Source: Prevotellaceae bacterium UBA2744
GTDB lineage: Bacteria; Bacteroidota; Bacteroidia; Bacteroidales; Bacteroidaceae
Direction of reading: 5' to 3'
DNA: 49,710 bases
NCBI GenBank assembly: GCA_002353575.1
Contig: DEJQ01000020.1
Span: forward strand, 1-49,710
This document shows, piece by piece, positions 35,869 through 44,708 of this stretch. Made by a program: the position numbers and the translations under genes. The notes beneath the pieces are model-generated. The model had not been told where the DNA came from. It did no database searches and worked only from the letters and a program-made list of their open reading frames with translations. How positions within the stretch are numbered: the stretch's first letter is position 1; the number at the start of each line of letters is the position of its first letter.

Positions 35869-36435
35869 TTATTTTTTATCTTTTTTTGGCAACACGCCTT
35901 TCTTTATGGCATAATCTTTCCAGGAGGTGAATTTATGTTCCACGGTTGGGCGGCTCATCTGGATGAAGTGGCAGTAGGCAGCTGCGAGAGCATCGGTCGC
36001 GTCCAACTGCACATCCATTTCTTCCTTTGGAATCCTAAGTATTCGTTGCAGCATTCCTGCCACCTGTTCCTTCGAAGCACTTCCTGTCCCTGTAGATGCT
36101 ATCTTGATTTTCTTAGGTTCATATTCGGTAATGGGAATGTCGCGCATGATGGCGGCTGTGATTGCTACTCCCTGTGCTCTGCCAAGTTTGAGCATACTCT
36201 GTACATTCTTACCGTAGAAAGGTGCTTCTATGGCCATTTCATCGGGGTGGTATGAATCAATGAGACTGGTTATCCGTTCGTATATTTTCCCCAGTCGCAG
36301 ATAGTGGCTTTCGTATTGGTGCAGTTTTATCACGCCCATGGCGATGAGTGCGGCCTTATTGCCTGCAACTCTTAAAAGTCCGTATCCCATCAGATTCGTA
36401 CCTGGGTCAACACCCATGATAATCTTTTCTGTCAT
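35869..36435 (-). CDS. ruvC: Crossover junction endodeoxyribonuclease RuvC
   Basis: A 188-residue Holliday-junction resolvase. Catalytic acids are at Asp10 (G-V-D-P-G-T), Glu70 (A-I-E-A-P-F-Y), and Asp145/Asp148 (L-D-A-T-D-A-L). Length and order match the family; it works with RuvAB to cut recombination intermediates. It is separated by 18 bases from the upstream helicase-nuclease gene, also a recombination enzyme, so the two are probably cotranscribed. The C-terminal 25 residues are basic. Confidence 0.96.
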   Translation of the reverse strand: MTEKIIMGVDPGTNLMGYGLLRVAGNKAALIAMGVIKLHQYESHYLRLGKIYERITSLIDSYHPDEMAIEAPFYGKNVQSMLKLGRAQGVAITAAIMRDIPITEYEPKKIKIASTGTGSASKEQVAGMLQRILRIPKEEMDVQLDATDALAAAYCHFIQMSRPTVEHKFTSWKDYAIKKGVLPKKDKK

Positions 36436-36453
36436 TATTCTCTTTTCCTTTTG

Positions 36454-39400
36454 CTAATTGGAAATATTCTCGTTGTGCAATCTTAACTCATCCGATATTT
36501 TGTCTTCTAACACATACCATACATATCCTTTTACGTTCTGATACCCCATCTCGGTCAGCAGTTCCATGTAGCGTTTTACCTGCTCTTCATATTTCTTGTT
36601 GAAATCTCCCGTTTTGAAGTCGATGCAGATGGTCTCTTCAGGTGATGATATAATGCGGTCGGCTCTGTGTTCTTTCCATCCAAATCCCTTGTTGTCAGGC
36701 TTCAGGATGCTCCGTTCGTTGATTACATTCCATTGTTTTTCAAACCATCGTGCTGCGGTCGGATTAGACAAGGCTTTCTTTATGTCCTTTTCTACCTGTT
36801 CTCTTTCCGCCTTGTCCTTGAAGACACCGTCAGAATATTTTGCATTTATCACTTTTTCAATGTCTTCTACTGTATATATATCTTGCAGAATGCTATGATA
36901 GAGCAATCCTTTGTCTATGTATGGTGTCTTTTCCCCTTCCTCGGCAACGAAATCTTTTGATTTGTTCGATTGGCGGAAAAAGGGCAGTTTCGTGCTGGTT
37001 GAGAACTTTATCTTTTCTGCGTCAGCCTTTTGTGCAGAGGACGTCTCAGTGATGAGACTTCCGGTCTCGTATGATGTTGTTTCCTTTGCTTCCTTGAATA
37101 ACACCCTGTGAATGAGTTTGCTTATGTTGTTTATTTGCGAATCTTCCTCCTTGCTGCTGTTTTTTTTCTTCTTGTCCAGTGACTTTTGTCCGTTCGTGAA
37201 AATAAAAAGATTATTTTTTGCCCGGGTAAAGGCCACATACAGCAGATTCAGATTATCTACATTATTGCGCAGGGTTTCTTCTTCGTAGTCATCGCTGAAT
37301 ATACTTGCCGCCATCTCCTTGGTATAATTTACAGGCACCAGCGGCATTTGACTGTATGGTTCTTCGGAAGGGTTGCACCACAGCAGGTCGGTCGGTTTTC
37401 CTGTCGTGCTCCAGTCGCAGAACGGGATGATAACGGTATGGAACTCCAGTCCCTTCGACTTGTGTACAGACATGATTCGAATGCCGTCCGTGACACTTCC
37501 GCTCGGAATTGTCTTCTGCGACAGGCTCTCGTCCCAATATGTGATGAGGCTGTTTATGTCGTTGTGCTTATTGTCAAGAAAGTCTGTTATCTGGTCGTGG
37601 AAATAGAACAGGAAGGCGTCCTGATCGGAAATCTGTCCCAGGCAGAATGTATCATAAATCGTTTCCACTAGGTCCTTTACGGGCATATATGGAAGAGTGT
37701 CGAGGTTGTTGCGGAACTGTTCCGGCAGCAACTCAAGTAGTTGTTCCTTGTCAAGCAACAGAAGCCGGCTGTATTGCAGTTCTGTGGTATTAGCTACGAG
37801 ACTTGCCAATATGAGTTTGTCATCTGTAGTCACCAAAAATCTCAACGCATTGATGATTATATTGATAGCCGTAGATGAGGAAAGTCTGTATGCCTCGTCG
37901 GAGATGAGTTTCAGGTGTGGGGCATTATCTGAGAAAAACTGACTTATAAGCGGTATGTGTTTATTGAATCTCAGCAGAATAGTGATATCCTTCTGCTCCA
38001 GTCCCTGTGACAGCAGATTTTCTATGTGCTCCAGCAGTAAATTGAGAGTGGCGAGTTCGTAGCCTTCGGTTGTTCCTTCTTCGTTTTCCACGACCTCCAC
38101 ACTTACATATCCCAGTCCGTTTGCTTTGTCGATAATCTTTTGCTCCACATCGCTATATGCCTTGATTAAGTCTTTGCAGTCCGCACCGTGATGACTGCTT
38201 TTGTAGTCCTCGTTCAAAATGTTTATGGAATTTCTGAAAAACGAATTGTTGAAGGCAATGACGTTCCCCATGCTTCTTCGGTTCGTGTTGAGTGGCTCTG
38301 GAGTATGGATTTTTCCCATGAGTTCGGGATTTTCGTTTAGTGTATTCAGAATGTTCCAGTCGCTGTTGCGGAATCGGTATATACTCTGTTTGACATCCCC
38401 CACAATTAGGCATGTCTGTCCATAGTCCAGACTGTTGTTGAGCAGAGGCAGGAAATTACTCCATTGCAGATCAGATGTGTCCTGAAACTCGTCTATCATG
38501 ATGTGGGTGAAGCGGTTGCCGCTTTTTTCGTATATGAACGGCACGCTTGCCCCATTTATCATCCTTTGCAGGAAATAAGCCGAATTGGCCAGCAGAAAAC
38601 GGTTCGCATCCTGGTTCAGATGGGTTATCTCACCACTTACGGCAGCCAGCAATTGCAGGTGGTTCAGATGACGTAGGATTACATTGACCGTAGAAATCGT
38701 TTTCACGGCCGTTGGTAGCATATCAATGGTCTTGTTCAGTATCGGTATCAGGGTGGTGCAGGCCAAGCCCTGCAGGTCTTCATTCTGTTTGTTCCATTCG
38801 GTGGGGTCATCCTTGCACTTCTCCACATACGAGTTTACATTGGGTATTTCCTTGCCGTTTGCCAGTTTCTGAAAGAATCCGTAAACACCACTCTTCTTTT
38901 GTTTGAAATCGTCTATGCTATAGCCATGATTGTTACAAACTTGCAGAAATAGTTCTCCTTGACTTTGTAACTCTTTTGCCGCTTTGTTTTTTATCGACGA
39001 AAGCATCTGCTTATAGTTCTGCATAAACCTTTTGTTGTCAATCTTGTCTTTCAGCAGATTGTAGTCCTTCAGATATTTTTCGTTGAAAATGTTCCGGCTG
39101 AAGGTTTTTATCTCCTCGTCCATCTTCCAGTTCTTGTCTTCATCAATTTTTTCCATGATGAAACTGGTCAGACTTTGGAATGTTTTGCTGTCCTCATCAG
39201 TGTAGTCGATTATGTTGTCCACAGCTTCGCTCAGCACGTCATCGCTGTTAAGGTCGATGTTCAGGTTTGCCGGCAGATTGAGCTCTCGTGCTAGGTCCTT
39301 GATCACTGAGATGAAAAACGAGTCGATTGTTTCAATGTGGAATCGGCTGTAGTCGTGAGAAAGCATATGCAGTGCAATGCCGCATCTTCTTCTTATCTCC

Positions 39401-39672
39401 TCGTCGGATATGTTCAGAGCCTGAATCTCCGGTGCTTTTCTGATGTTTTCCAGATAGCTGTCGGCATTTTTGTTTCCGTCGCGCAACTCTTCCAGCGTAT
39501 TCAGTATTCGTTCTTTCATTTCAGCTGTAGCTTTGTTGGTGAAAGTCACAGCAAGAATGCGCTGATAGGCACTCTGGTCTATTACGAGAAGAATAATATA
39601 TTCCACAGCCAGAGTGAATGTCTTTCCGCTGCCTGCTGATGCCCTGTATAGTTTCAGTGGGGGAGTGCTCAT
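36454..39672 (-). CDS. addA: AddA/RecB-type UvrD helicase with PD-(D/E)XK nuclease
   Basis: A 1072-residue double-strand-break repair enzyme. SF1 helicase motifs are in order: A-S-A-G-S-G-K-T (10-17), T-F-T-N-K-A-T, I-D-E-F-Q-D-T, V-G-D-V-K-Q-S-I-Y-R-F-R, V-H-K-S-K-G-L-E-F and Y-V-A-F-T-R-A-K. The C-terminal nuclease has L-L-Y-H-S-I, I-C-I-D-F-K-T-G and E-Q-V-K-R-Y (metal-binding His, Asp, Lys and the Q-x3-Y motif). AddB, its usual partner in Bacteroidetes, is not adjacent: upstream is a promoter and a divergent gene. The assignment to AddA rather than RecB is by family resemblance. A -7 element TAACTTTG lies at 39689-39696 on the minus strand. Confidence 0.88.
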   Translation of the reverse strand: MSTPPLKLYRASAGSGKTFTLAVEYIILLVIDQSAYQRILAVTFTNKATAEMKERILNTLEELRDGNKNADSYLENIRKAPEIQALNISDEEIRRRCGIALHMLSHDYSRFHIETIDSFFISVIKDLARELNLPANLNIDLNSDDVLSEAVDNIIDYTDEDSKTFQSLTSFIMEKIDEDKNWKMDEEIKTFSRNIFNEKYLKDYNLLKDKIDNKRFMQNYKQMLSSIKNKAAKELQSQGELFLQVCNNHGYSIDDFKQKKSGVYGFFQKLANGKEIPNVNSYVEKCKDDPTEWNKQNEDLQGLACTTLIPILNKTIDMLPTAVKTISTVNVILRHLNHLQLLAAVSGEITHLNQDANRFLLANSAYFLQRMINGASVPFIYEKSGNRFTHIMIDEFQDTSDLQWSNFLPLLNNSLDYGQTCLIVGDVKQSIYRFRNSDWNILNTLNENPELMGKIHTPEPLNTNRRSMGNVIAFNNSFFRNSINILNEDYKSSHHGADCKDLIKAYSDVEQKIIDKANGLGYVSVEVVENEEGTTEGYELATLNLLLEHIENLLSQGLEQKDITILLRFNKHIPLISQFFSDNAPHLKLISDEAYRLSSSTAINIIINALRFLVTTDDKLILASLVANTTELQYSRLLLLDKEQLLELLPEQFRNNLDTLPYMPVKDLVETIYDTFCLGQISDQDAFLFYFHDQITDFLDNKHNDINSLITYWDESLSQKTIPSGSVTDGIRIMSVHKSKGLEFHTVIIPFCDWSTTGKPTDLLWCNPSEEPYSQMPLVPVNYTKEMAASIFSDDYEEETLRNNVDNLNLLYVAFTRAKNNLFIFTNGQKSLDKKKKNSSKEEDSQINNISKLIHRVLFKEAKETTSYETGSLITETSSAQKADAEKIKFSTSTKLPFFRQSNKSKDFVAEEGEKTPYIDKGLLYHSILQDIYTVEDIEKVINAKYSDGVFKDKAEREQVEKDIKKALSNPTAARWFEKQWNVINERSILKPDNKGFGWKEHRADRIISSPEETICIDFKTGDFNKKYEEQVKRYMELLTEMGYQNVKGYVWYVLEDKISDELRLHNENISN

Positions 39673-39688
39673 CTTTTTTAGTTTCCTG

Positions 39689-39696
39689 CAAAGTTA
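39689..39696 (-). promoter_or_regulatory. -7 element of the addA-ruvC unit
   Basis: TAACTTTG on the minus strand fits TAnnTTTG; the -33 region shows only a partial TTCA at 19 bases. Leader about 10 bases before ATG 39672. The same gap (39673-39901) also holds the glgA-like promoter on the other strand; nothing else is visible there. Confidence 0.45.
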
Positions 39697-39824
39697 AGGG
39701 TGATTGGATGAAATATGAAACATTTGATGGATTTTTCTTAGTTTTCAATCCTTAAAAAGCAGAAAAAACGAGTTGTTTTTATTAAATATCCAAAAAAACT
39801 GGGCATTTTGAAGTAAATTATTTA

Positions 39825-39832
39825 TATCTTTG
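39825..39832 (+). promoter_or_regulatory. -7 element of the glycogen-synthase-like gene
   Basis: TATCTTTG fits TAnnTTTG. A TTTG at 39807-39810 is only 14 bases away, so the -33 match is poor. The start site would be near 39839, giving a leader of about 60 bases before ATG 39902 and excluding the TTG at 39830 as a translation start. Confidence 0.45.
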
Positions 39833-39901
39833 CAAAGATTTTTAGCTAATGTGTCTGATGGAAATTCGGATGATTTGGTCGAAAACTCGAATATAGTAAA
39901 T

Positions 39902-40720
39902 ATGAAGGCAAAAAAAATACTGTTTATCAACACTGAGATGTCTCCGTTCGTGCCCGAATCGGCTGATGCGGAAATGGGTTTGAATTTACCGCAGCAAATT
40001 CAAGAGAATGGTCACGAAATCCGAATCTTTACTCCTAAGTGGGGTATGATCAACGAACGCCGCAATCAACTTCATGAAGTGATTCGTCTTTCCGGTATTA
40101 ATATAATAGTTGACGAAACCGACCGCCCGCTGGTTATCAAGGTTGCTTCTGTGGCATCTGCCCATTTGCAGGTGTATTTCATTGATAACGATGACTATTT
40201 TGCACGTCGCAAGATGGCTCGTGACGATGCAGGGGCTGAGTATGACGACAATGGCGAACGTGCCATATTCTTTGCCCGTGGTGTGCTCGAGACAGTCAAG
40301 AAACTCCGCTGGGTTCCCGATGTAATCCACTGCTCCGGATGGATGCCGGCATTTGCACCTCTCTACATTAAGAAGGCATACAAGGATGAACCTTCCTTTA
40401 CCGACGTGAAGGTGGTCTATTCCGTTGCTTCTCCTTCGGTGGCGACCAAGTTCGTGCAGCATACACTCGATTGCGTTTCGTTCAAGACTGTCTCTGGTGC
40501 CGACTACTCTGATGTGGCGGCAGGCGACTTCAGTCATGTGGAACTGATGAAGATGGCAGCCAAGTTCTCCGACGGCATCATCCTCGACGACCCGAACGTA
40601 GATCCTTCTATCGTTGAGTATGCCAAGAGCCTGAACATTCCGGTGCTCGACTATCAGGGCGAAGACTTTAAAGATGCCTACAGTGAGTTTTATGATAAGG
40701 TAATGGGTGATGAGAATTGA
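39902..40720 (+). CDS. Glycogen/starch-synthase-like protein, N-terminal GT5 domain only
   Basis: A 272-residue protein resembling just the N-terminal half of GlgA: K-I-L-F-I-N-T-E-M-S-P-F-V, then I-Q-E-N-G-H-E-I-R-I-F-T-P-K-W-G, P-D-V-I-H-C-S-G-W and S-V-A-S-P-S. The usual K-T-G-G-L donor-binding motif after the first strand is replaced by E-S-A-D-A-E-M-G-L, and the whole C-terminal Rossmann half is absent. The C-terminus is charged and ends the domain cleanly, so it is not a recent truncation. The enzyme role is doubtful; it may bind glucan or regulate. Start ATG 39902 follows the predicted promoter. Confidence 0.8.
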   Translation: MKAKKILFINTEMSPFVPESADAEMGLNLPQQIQENGHEIRIFTPKWGMINERRNQLHEVIRLSGINIIVDETDRPLVIKVASVASAHLQVYFIDNDDYFARRKMARDDAGAEYDDNGERAIFFARGVLETVKKLRWVPDVIHCSGWMPAFAPLYIKKAYKDEPSFTDVKVVYSVASPSVATKFVQHTLDCVSFKTVSGADYSDVAAGDFSHVELMKMAAKFSDGIILDDPNVDPSIVEYAKSLNIPVLDYQGEDFKDAYSEFYDKVMGDEN

Positions 40721-40743
40721 TGATAAGAATTTGTTCGATTCGC

Positions 40744-40769
40744 GCAATTCGTAGTTTTAAGCAATTCGT
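40744..40769 (+). repeat. Direct repeat before the DUF4270 gene
   Basis: GCAATTCGT occurs at 40744-40752 and 40761-40769 (period 17), with a further ATTCG just before. It ends 6 bases before the ATG at 40775. Confidence 0.7.
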
Positions 40770-40774
40770 CGTAT

Positions 40775-42166
40775 ATGAAACAAATCTTCAGAATAGTTGA
40801 GAGCCTTGCGGCCATTTTTTCATTTCTCGTCATTTCTTCCTGCACAGATAGCACGGCAACTCTTGGCCTTGACATGATGCCGCCTTCCGATACGGTGAAG
40901 GTGTTCTACGACAGCTATAATGTCTCGACAGAGAGTTTTCTGATTAAAGAGCCGCTCCTTGCACGTACTTCGCGTTCCTATCTCGGACAGTTCACCGACC
41001 CCGAAACCGGCCTGACAGCCCGTGCAGACTTCATTGCACAGTATCACATCACGGAGTCTGCCTCAGGCAACCTCTTTCCCGATGATATCGAAAACGACTC
41101 AGTCACCAGCATCGATGTGCGACTCTATATCGATCAGTTTATAGGTGACTCTCTGGCAAATTTCCGGGTCAGCGTCTATGATCTTGACAACGATCTCGAC
41201 CCAGAGGAGGATTACTATACCAACATCGATCCCAACGACTATATTGACGAGGATTCAGAGCCTATGGCTTCTAAGTGGTACACTCTGTCCGACCGTTCCA
41301 TCACCGAACTGGCCCGTACATCCAGCGGCTATGTGCGTAACATCCGCATTCCTCTGCCGCGCGAGATAGGACAGCAGATATACGATGCCTATAGCATCGA
41401 CAGGACAAACTTCACCAGCACTTACAAATGGCTTCACAGTGGTCTGCCTTGCAGCAAAGGCCTTTACTTCAAACTGGAGTATGGTGAAGGAGCCGTGGCC
41501 TATGTCTATCTTACCCAGATTCGGATCAACTACCGTTACTACGACGATAAATCGAAGAAGGTAGTCGATGGAGTCACCATCATGTCATCGACCGAGGAGG
41601 TTATCGAAGTGACCAATTTCTCGTCCGACGACCTTACCGAACTGCTCGACGAATATGGAGTGACCTACCTGAAGACACCTGCAGGGGTGTTCACCCAGGT
41701 CACCCTGCCAATCAGCCGTCTCAGCATGACTGACTCCATCAATTCTGCATCGCTCTCGTTCACTCGCTACAACGACACTTCCGGCGAGCGGTTCAAGCTC
41801 GGCATTCCGCAGACCCTCCTGCTCGTGCGACTCGACGACTACAAAAACGGTTTCTTCGAGAAATATCGTTTGGCTGACAGCAATACGTCCTATGTCACAA
41901 CCTTTAATGCAAACACCAACACCTACACCTTCTCCAACATAGCCCGTCTCATAAGCAAGTGTCTCGATGAGCGGAAAAACGGAAAGATAACTCAAAACTA
42001 TGATAAGGTGTTGCTTATTCCTGTTGCTGCAACCTACGACACGAGCAAGAAACTGGTGAAGCTGAACCACGATTTCAGTTTCAATCAGGCTCGTCTGGTT
42101 AAAGATACGAAACTGAACGTCATCTATAGCCGGTTTGGTTCTGCAATATCGGATGATGATGATTAA
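40775..42166 (+). CDS. DUF4270 family lipoprotein
   Basis: A 463-residue lipoprotein; the signal peptide ends in the lipobox V-I-S-S-C with Thr at +2. The start T-L-G-L-D-M-M-P-P-S-D-T-V and the Y-L-G-Q-F-T-D-P-E-T-G-L segment near residue 70 are DUF4270 signatures. Beta-rich, likely on the outer membrane. In Bacteroidales it commonly follows a GlgA-like gene, as here (54 bases away). The gene ends in a GAT microsatellite giving D-D-D-D. Function unknown. Confidence 0.88.
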   Translation: MKQIFRIVESLAAIFSFLVISSCTDSTATLGLDMMPPSDTVKVFYDSYNVSTESFLIKEPLLARTSRSYLGQFTDPETGLTARADFIAQYHITESASGNLFPDDIENDSVTSIDVRLYIDQFIGDSLANFRVSVYDLDNDLDPEEDYYTNIDPNDYIDEDSEPMASKWYTLSDRSITELARTSSGYVRNIRIPLPREIGQQIYDAYSIDRTNFTSTYKWLHSGLPCSKGLYFKLEYGEGAVAYVYLTQIRINYRYYDDKSKKVVDGVTIMSSTEEVIEVTNFSSDDLTELLDEYGVTYLKTPAGVFTQVTLPISRLSMTDSINSASLSFTRYNDTSGERFKLGIPQTLLLVRLDDYKNGFFEKYRLADSNTSYVTTFNANTNTYTFSNIARLISKCLDERKNGKITQNYDKVLLIPVAATYDTSKKLVKLNHDFSFNQARLVKDTKLNVIYSRFGSAISDDDD

Positions 42167-42190
42167 AGCAACCTTCATATTTTAATACAC

Positions 42191-42781
42191 ATGAAACTTA
42201 TATATTTTCACGGATTTGCATCTTCCGGAGCCAGCGGCACCGTAGAATTGCTTCGCAATATGCTGCCTGAGGACACCATCATAGCTCCCGACATACCGGT
42301 CGATCCTGTTGAGGCTCTGCCGTTCCTGCTGCAGTTCTGCAAGGACGAGCAGCCCGACATCATCGTAGGCACAAGTATGGGTGGAATGTATGCTCAGCAG
42401 ATGAGAGGGTTCCTCCGTATCTGTGTCAATCCGGCATTCAATATGTCCACAAACAGCAATGTGCTGAAGACCGGAACATTCAAATTCCACAACGGACGCA
42501 AGGACAACCAAAAGGAGTTCCGCATCACGAAGGACATCATACAGCACTTCAACCAGATGGAGCGGCAGCAGTTCAAGGGCATCACTGCCGACGAACAGGA
42601 ACTCTGCTACGGACTCTTCGGCATCAACGACCCTGTGGTCCACACCTACGACATCTTCAAGAAGCACTACACACATGCACAGCGTTTCGAGGGTGAACAC
42701 CAACTCAACGAGAAAGTGGTGCGTAAGACCCTCCTGCCGCTTATCCGTCAGTTGCTGGGCGACAAAGTAGCTTCTAAATGA
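42191..42781 (+). CDS. YqiA/YcfP family alpha/beta hydrolase
   Basis: A 196-residue cytoplasmic hydrolase of the YqiA type: Y-F-H-G-F-A-S-S at the start (oxyanion strand), the nucleophile elbow G-T-S-M-G-G (about residue 62), the family's V-N-P-A-F-N segment, and a late E-G-E-H-Q-L supplying the presumed catalytic His. Relatives are esterases of unknown natural substrate. It follows DUF4270 by 24 bases and precedes the mutA gene by 77 bases. That gap has no clear promoter. Confidence 0.85.
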   Translation: MKLIYFHGFASSGASGTVELLRNMLPEDTIIAPDIPVDPVEALPFLLQFCKDEQPDIIVGTSMGGMYAQQMRGFLRICVNPAFNMSTNSNVLKTGTFKFHNGRKDNQKEFRITKDIIQHFNQMERQQFKGITADEQELCYGLFGINDPVVHTYDIFKKHYTHAQRFEGEHQLNEKVVRKTLLPLIRQLLGDKVASK

Positions 42782-42858
42782 ACGTGAATTATGTGCATCG
42801 TGCAATATGACTCATGAATTAAGCAATACTTACTTTTAACAACAATAAATGATATTTT

Positions 42859-44706
42859 ATGGCTAACAACAAAGAAAAACTTTTTTCTGAATTCCAGGCC
42901 CCTACCACTGAAGAGTGGTTGGCAAAGATTGAGGTTGACCTGAAGGGTGCCGATTTTCAGAAGAAAATGGTTTGGAGAACCAATGAAGGGTTCAACGTGC
43001 AGCCTTTCTACCGTCGTGAAGACCTCAAAGACCTGAAGGCTGTCGATTCGTTGCCAGGAGAATTTCCTTTCGTTCGTGGCAACAAGAAAGACAACAACAT
43101 ATGGTTTGTTCGTCAGGACATTTGCGAGGCAGACCCTGCAAAGGCAAACGAGAAGGCGCTCGACATTCTGAACAAGGGTGTTGACTCTCTCGGATTCCGC
43201 ATTCCGAAGGATCAGGTCAACAAGACCTACATCGCTACGTTGCTCAACGGCATCCTGCCTCAGTACGTAGAACTGAACTTCCAGACTTGTCAGCGTCACA
43301 GTGTAGAGTTGGCAAAGGTTCTCGTAGAGTACTTCAAGGAGAACGGTTATCCGCTTGCAGAACTCAAGGGCTCCATCAACTTCGACCCTATCTCCAAGAT
43401 TCTCTCTAAGGGTAAGGACACATCAGCCGTGCTCGCCGAGGCAAAGGCACTCATTGAGGCTCTTGCCGAACTGCCCGGTTACAAGTGCATCAACGTAAAC
43501 TCAGTGCTGCTCAACAACTCCGGCGCTTACATCTATCAGGAACTCGGCTATGCTCTTGCCTGGGGTGCTGAATACCTTAACCAGCTCACCGAAGCCGGTG
43601 TGAGCATCGACGACGCAGCAAAGCGCATCAAGTTCAACATGGGTGTCAGCGAAAACTACTTCATGGAAATCGCTAAGTTCCGTGCAGCTCGTCTGCTCTG
43701 GGCTCAGATCGTGAAGCAGTTCGAACCTAAGTGCGACTGCGCCTGCCAGATGCACGTGCTTGCCATCACATCAGAATACAACCAGACAATCTTCGACTCA
43801 TACGTAAACCTGCTGCGCTCTCAGACCGAGACTATGTCGGCAGCACTTGCAAACGTAGATAGTATTATCGTGACTCCGTTCGACACTCCATACGAGACTC
43901 CTACAGAGTTTGCTGAGCGTATTGCACGCAACCAGCAGCTCCTGCTCAAGGAAGAGGCACACTTCGACAAGCTCGTCGATGTAGCCGGCGGTTCTTACAC
44001 CATCGAACACCTCACCGACGCAATCGCTCAGGAGGGTTGGAAACTCTTCCTCGCTACTGAGAACGCAGGCGGATTCCTCGCTGAGGCTCTCGCAGGCAAC
44101 ATCCAGAAGACAGTGAACGAAAGCAACGCAAAGCGTCATGCCGATGCTGCTAAGCGTAAGGAGTTCATCCTCGGAACCAACCAGTTCCCTAACTTCACTG
44201 AACAGTCAGAGGGCAAGCGCCCGGTAGAGTCTTGCTGCAAGTGTGACAGCGACGGCGACATCACCCGTCTCAACACTCAGCGTATGGCAAGCGACTTCGA
44301 AGCTCTGCGTCTGCAGACCGAGAGTGCCAAGAAGCAGCCTATCGCCTTCATGCTCACCATCGGAAACCTCGCTATGCGTCAGGCTCGTGCCCAGTTCTCT
44401 TGTAACTTCCTCGCAGCAGCTGGCTATAAGGTAATGGACAACCTCGGATTCAAGACTGTCGAAGAGGGTGTCGATGCAGCTTTGGCTGCCGGTGCCGACA
44501 TCGTAGTCATCTGTTCTTCCGACGACGAATATGCAGAGTATGCAATTCCTGCATTCAAGTATCTCGACGGACGTGCAATGTACGTCGTAGCCGGTGCTCC
44601 TGCTTGTTCTGAAGACCTCAAGGCAGCAGGCATCGAGAATTTCATTCATGTTAAGTCTAACCAGCTTGAAACTCTCCGTGAGTACAATGCAAAACTCGGA
44701 ATCTAA
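42859..44706 (+). CDS. mutA: Methylmalonyl-CoA mutase small subunit
   Basis: A 615-residue non-catalytic partner of the B12 mutase that interconverts succinyl-CoA and methylmalonyl-CoA in the propionate pathway. A TIM-barrel domain covers residues 1-450 (E-E-W-L-A-K-I-E, then F-R-A-A-R-L-L-W). The C-terminal B12-like domain (480-610) lacks the D-x-H-x-x-G cobalamin ligand, as is usual for this subunit. Two bases separate it from mutB. Codon use (many C-ending codons) is unlike that of the AT-rich polysaccharide locus and suggests strong expression. Confidence 0.95.
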   Translation: MANNKEKLFSEFQAPTTEEWLAKIEVDLKGADFQKKMVWRTNEGFNVQPFYRREDLKDLKAVDSLPGEFPFVRGNKKDNNIWFVRQDICEADPAKANEKALDILNKGVDSLGFRIPKDQVNKTYIATLLNGILPQYVELNFQTCQRHSVELAKVLVEYFKENGYPLAELKGSINFDPISKILSKGKDTSAVLAEAKALIEALAELPGYKCINVNSVLLNNSGAYIYQELGYALAWGAEYLNQLTEAGVSIDDAAKRIKFNMGVSENYFMEIAKFRAARLLWAQIVKQFEPKCDCACQMHVLAITSEYNQTIFDSYVNLLRSQTETMSAALANVDSIIVTPFDTPYETPTEFAERIARNQQLLLKEEAHFDKLVDVAGGSYTIEHLTDAIAQEGWKLFLATENAGGFLAEALAGNIQKTVNESNAKRHADAAKRKEFILGTNQFPNFTEQSEGKRPVESCCKCDSDGDITRLNTQRMASDFEALRLQTESAKKQPIAFMLTIGNLAMRQARAQFSCNFLAAAGYKVMDNLGFKTVEEGVDAALAAGADIVVICSSDDEYAEYAIPAFKYLDGRAMYVVAGAPACSEDLKAAGIENFIHVKSNQLETLREYNAKLGI

Positions 44707-44708
44707 TT

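Noticed and set aside
39830..39901. Upstream TTG start of the glgA-like gene
   Set aside because: The TTG lies inside the predicted -7 element, so it would not be transcribed.
42182..42805. 207-codon minus-strand frame opposite the YqiA-type gene
   Set aside because: Antisense of a gene with a clear hydrolase elbow; no motif or start context on the minus strand.
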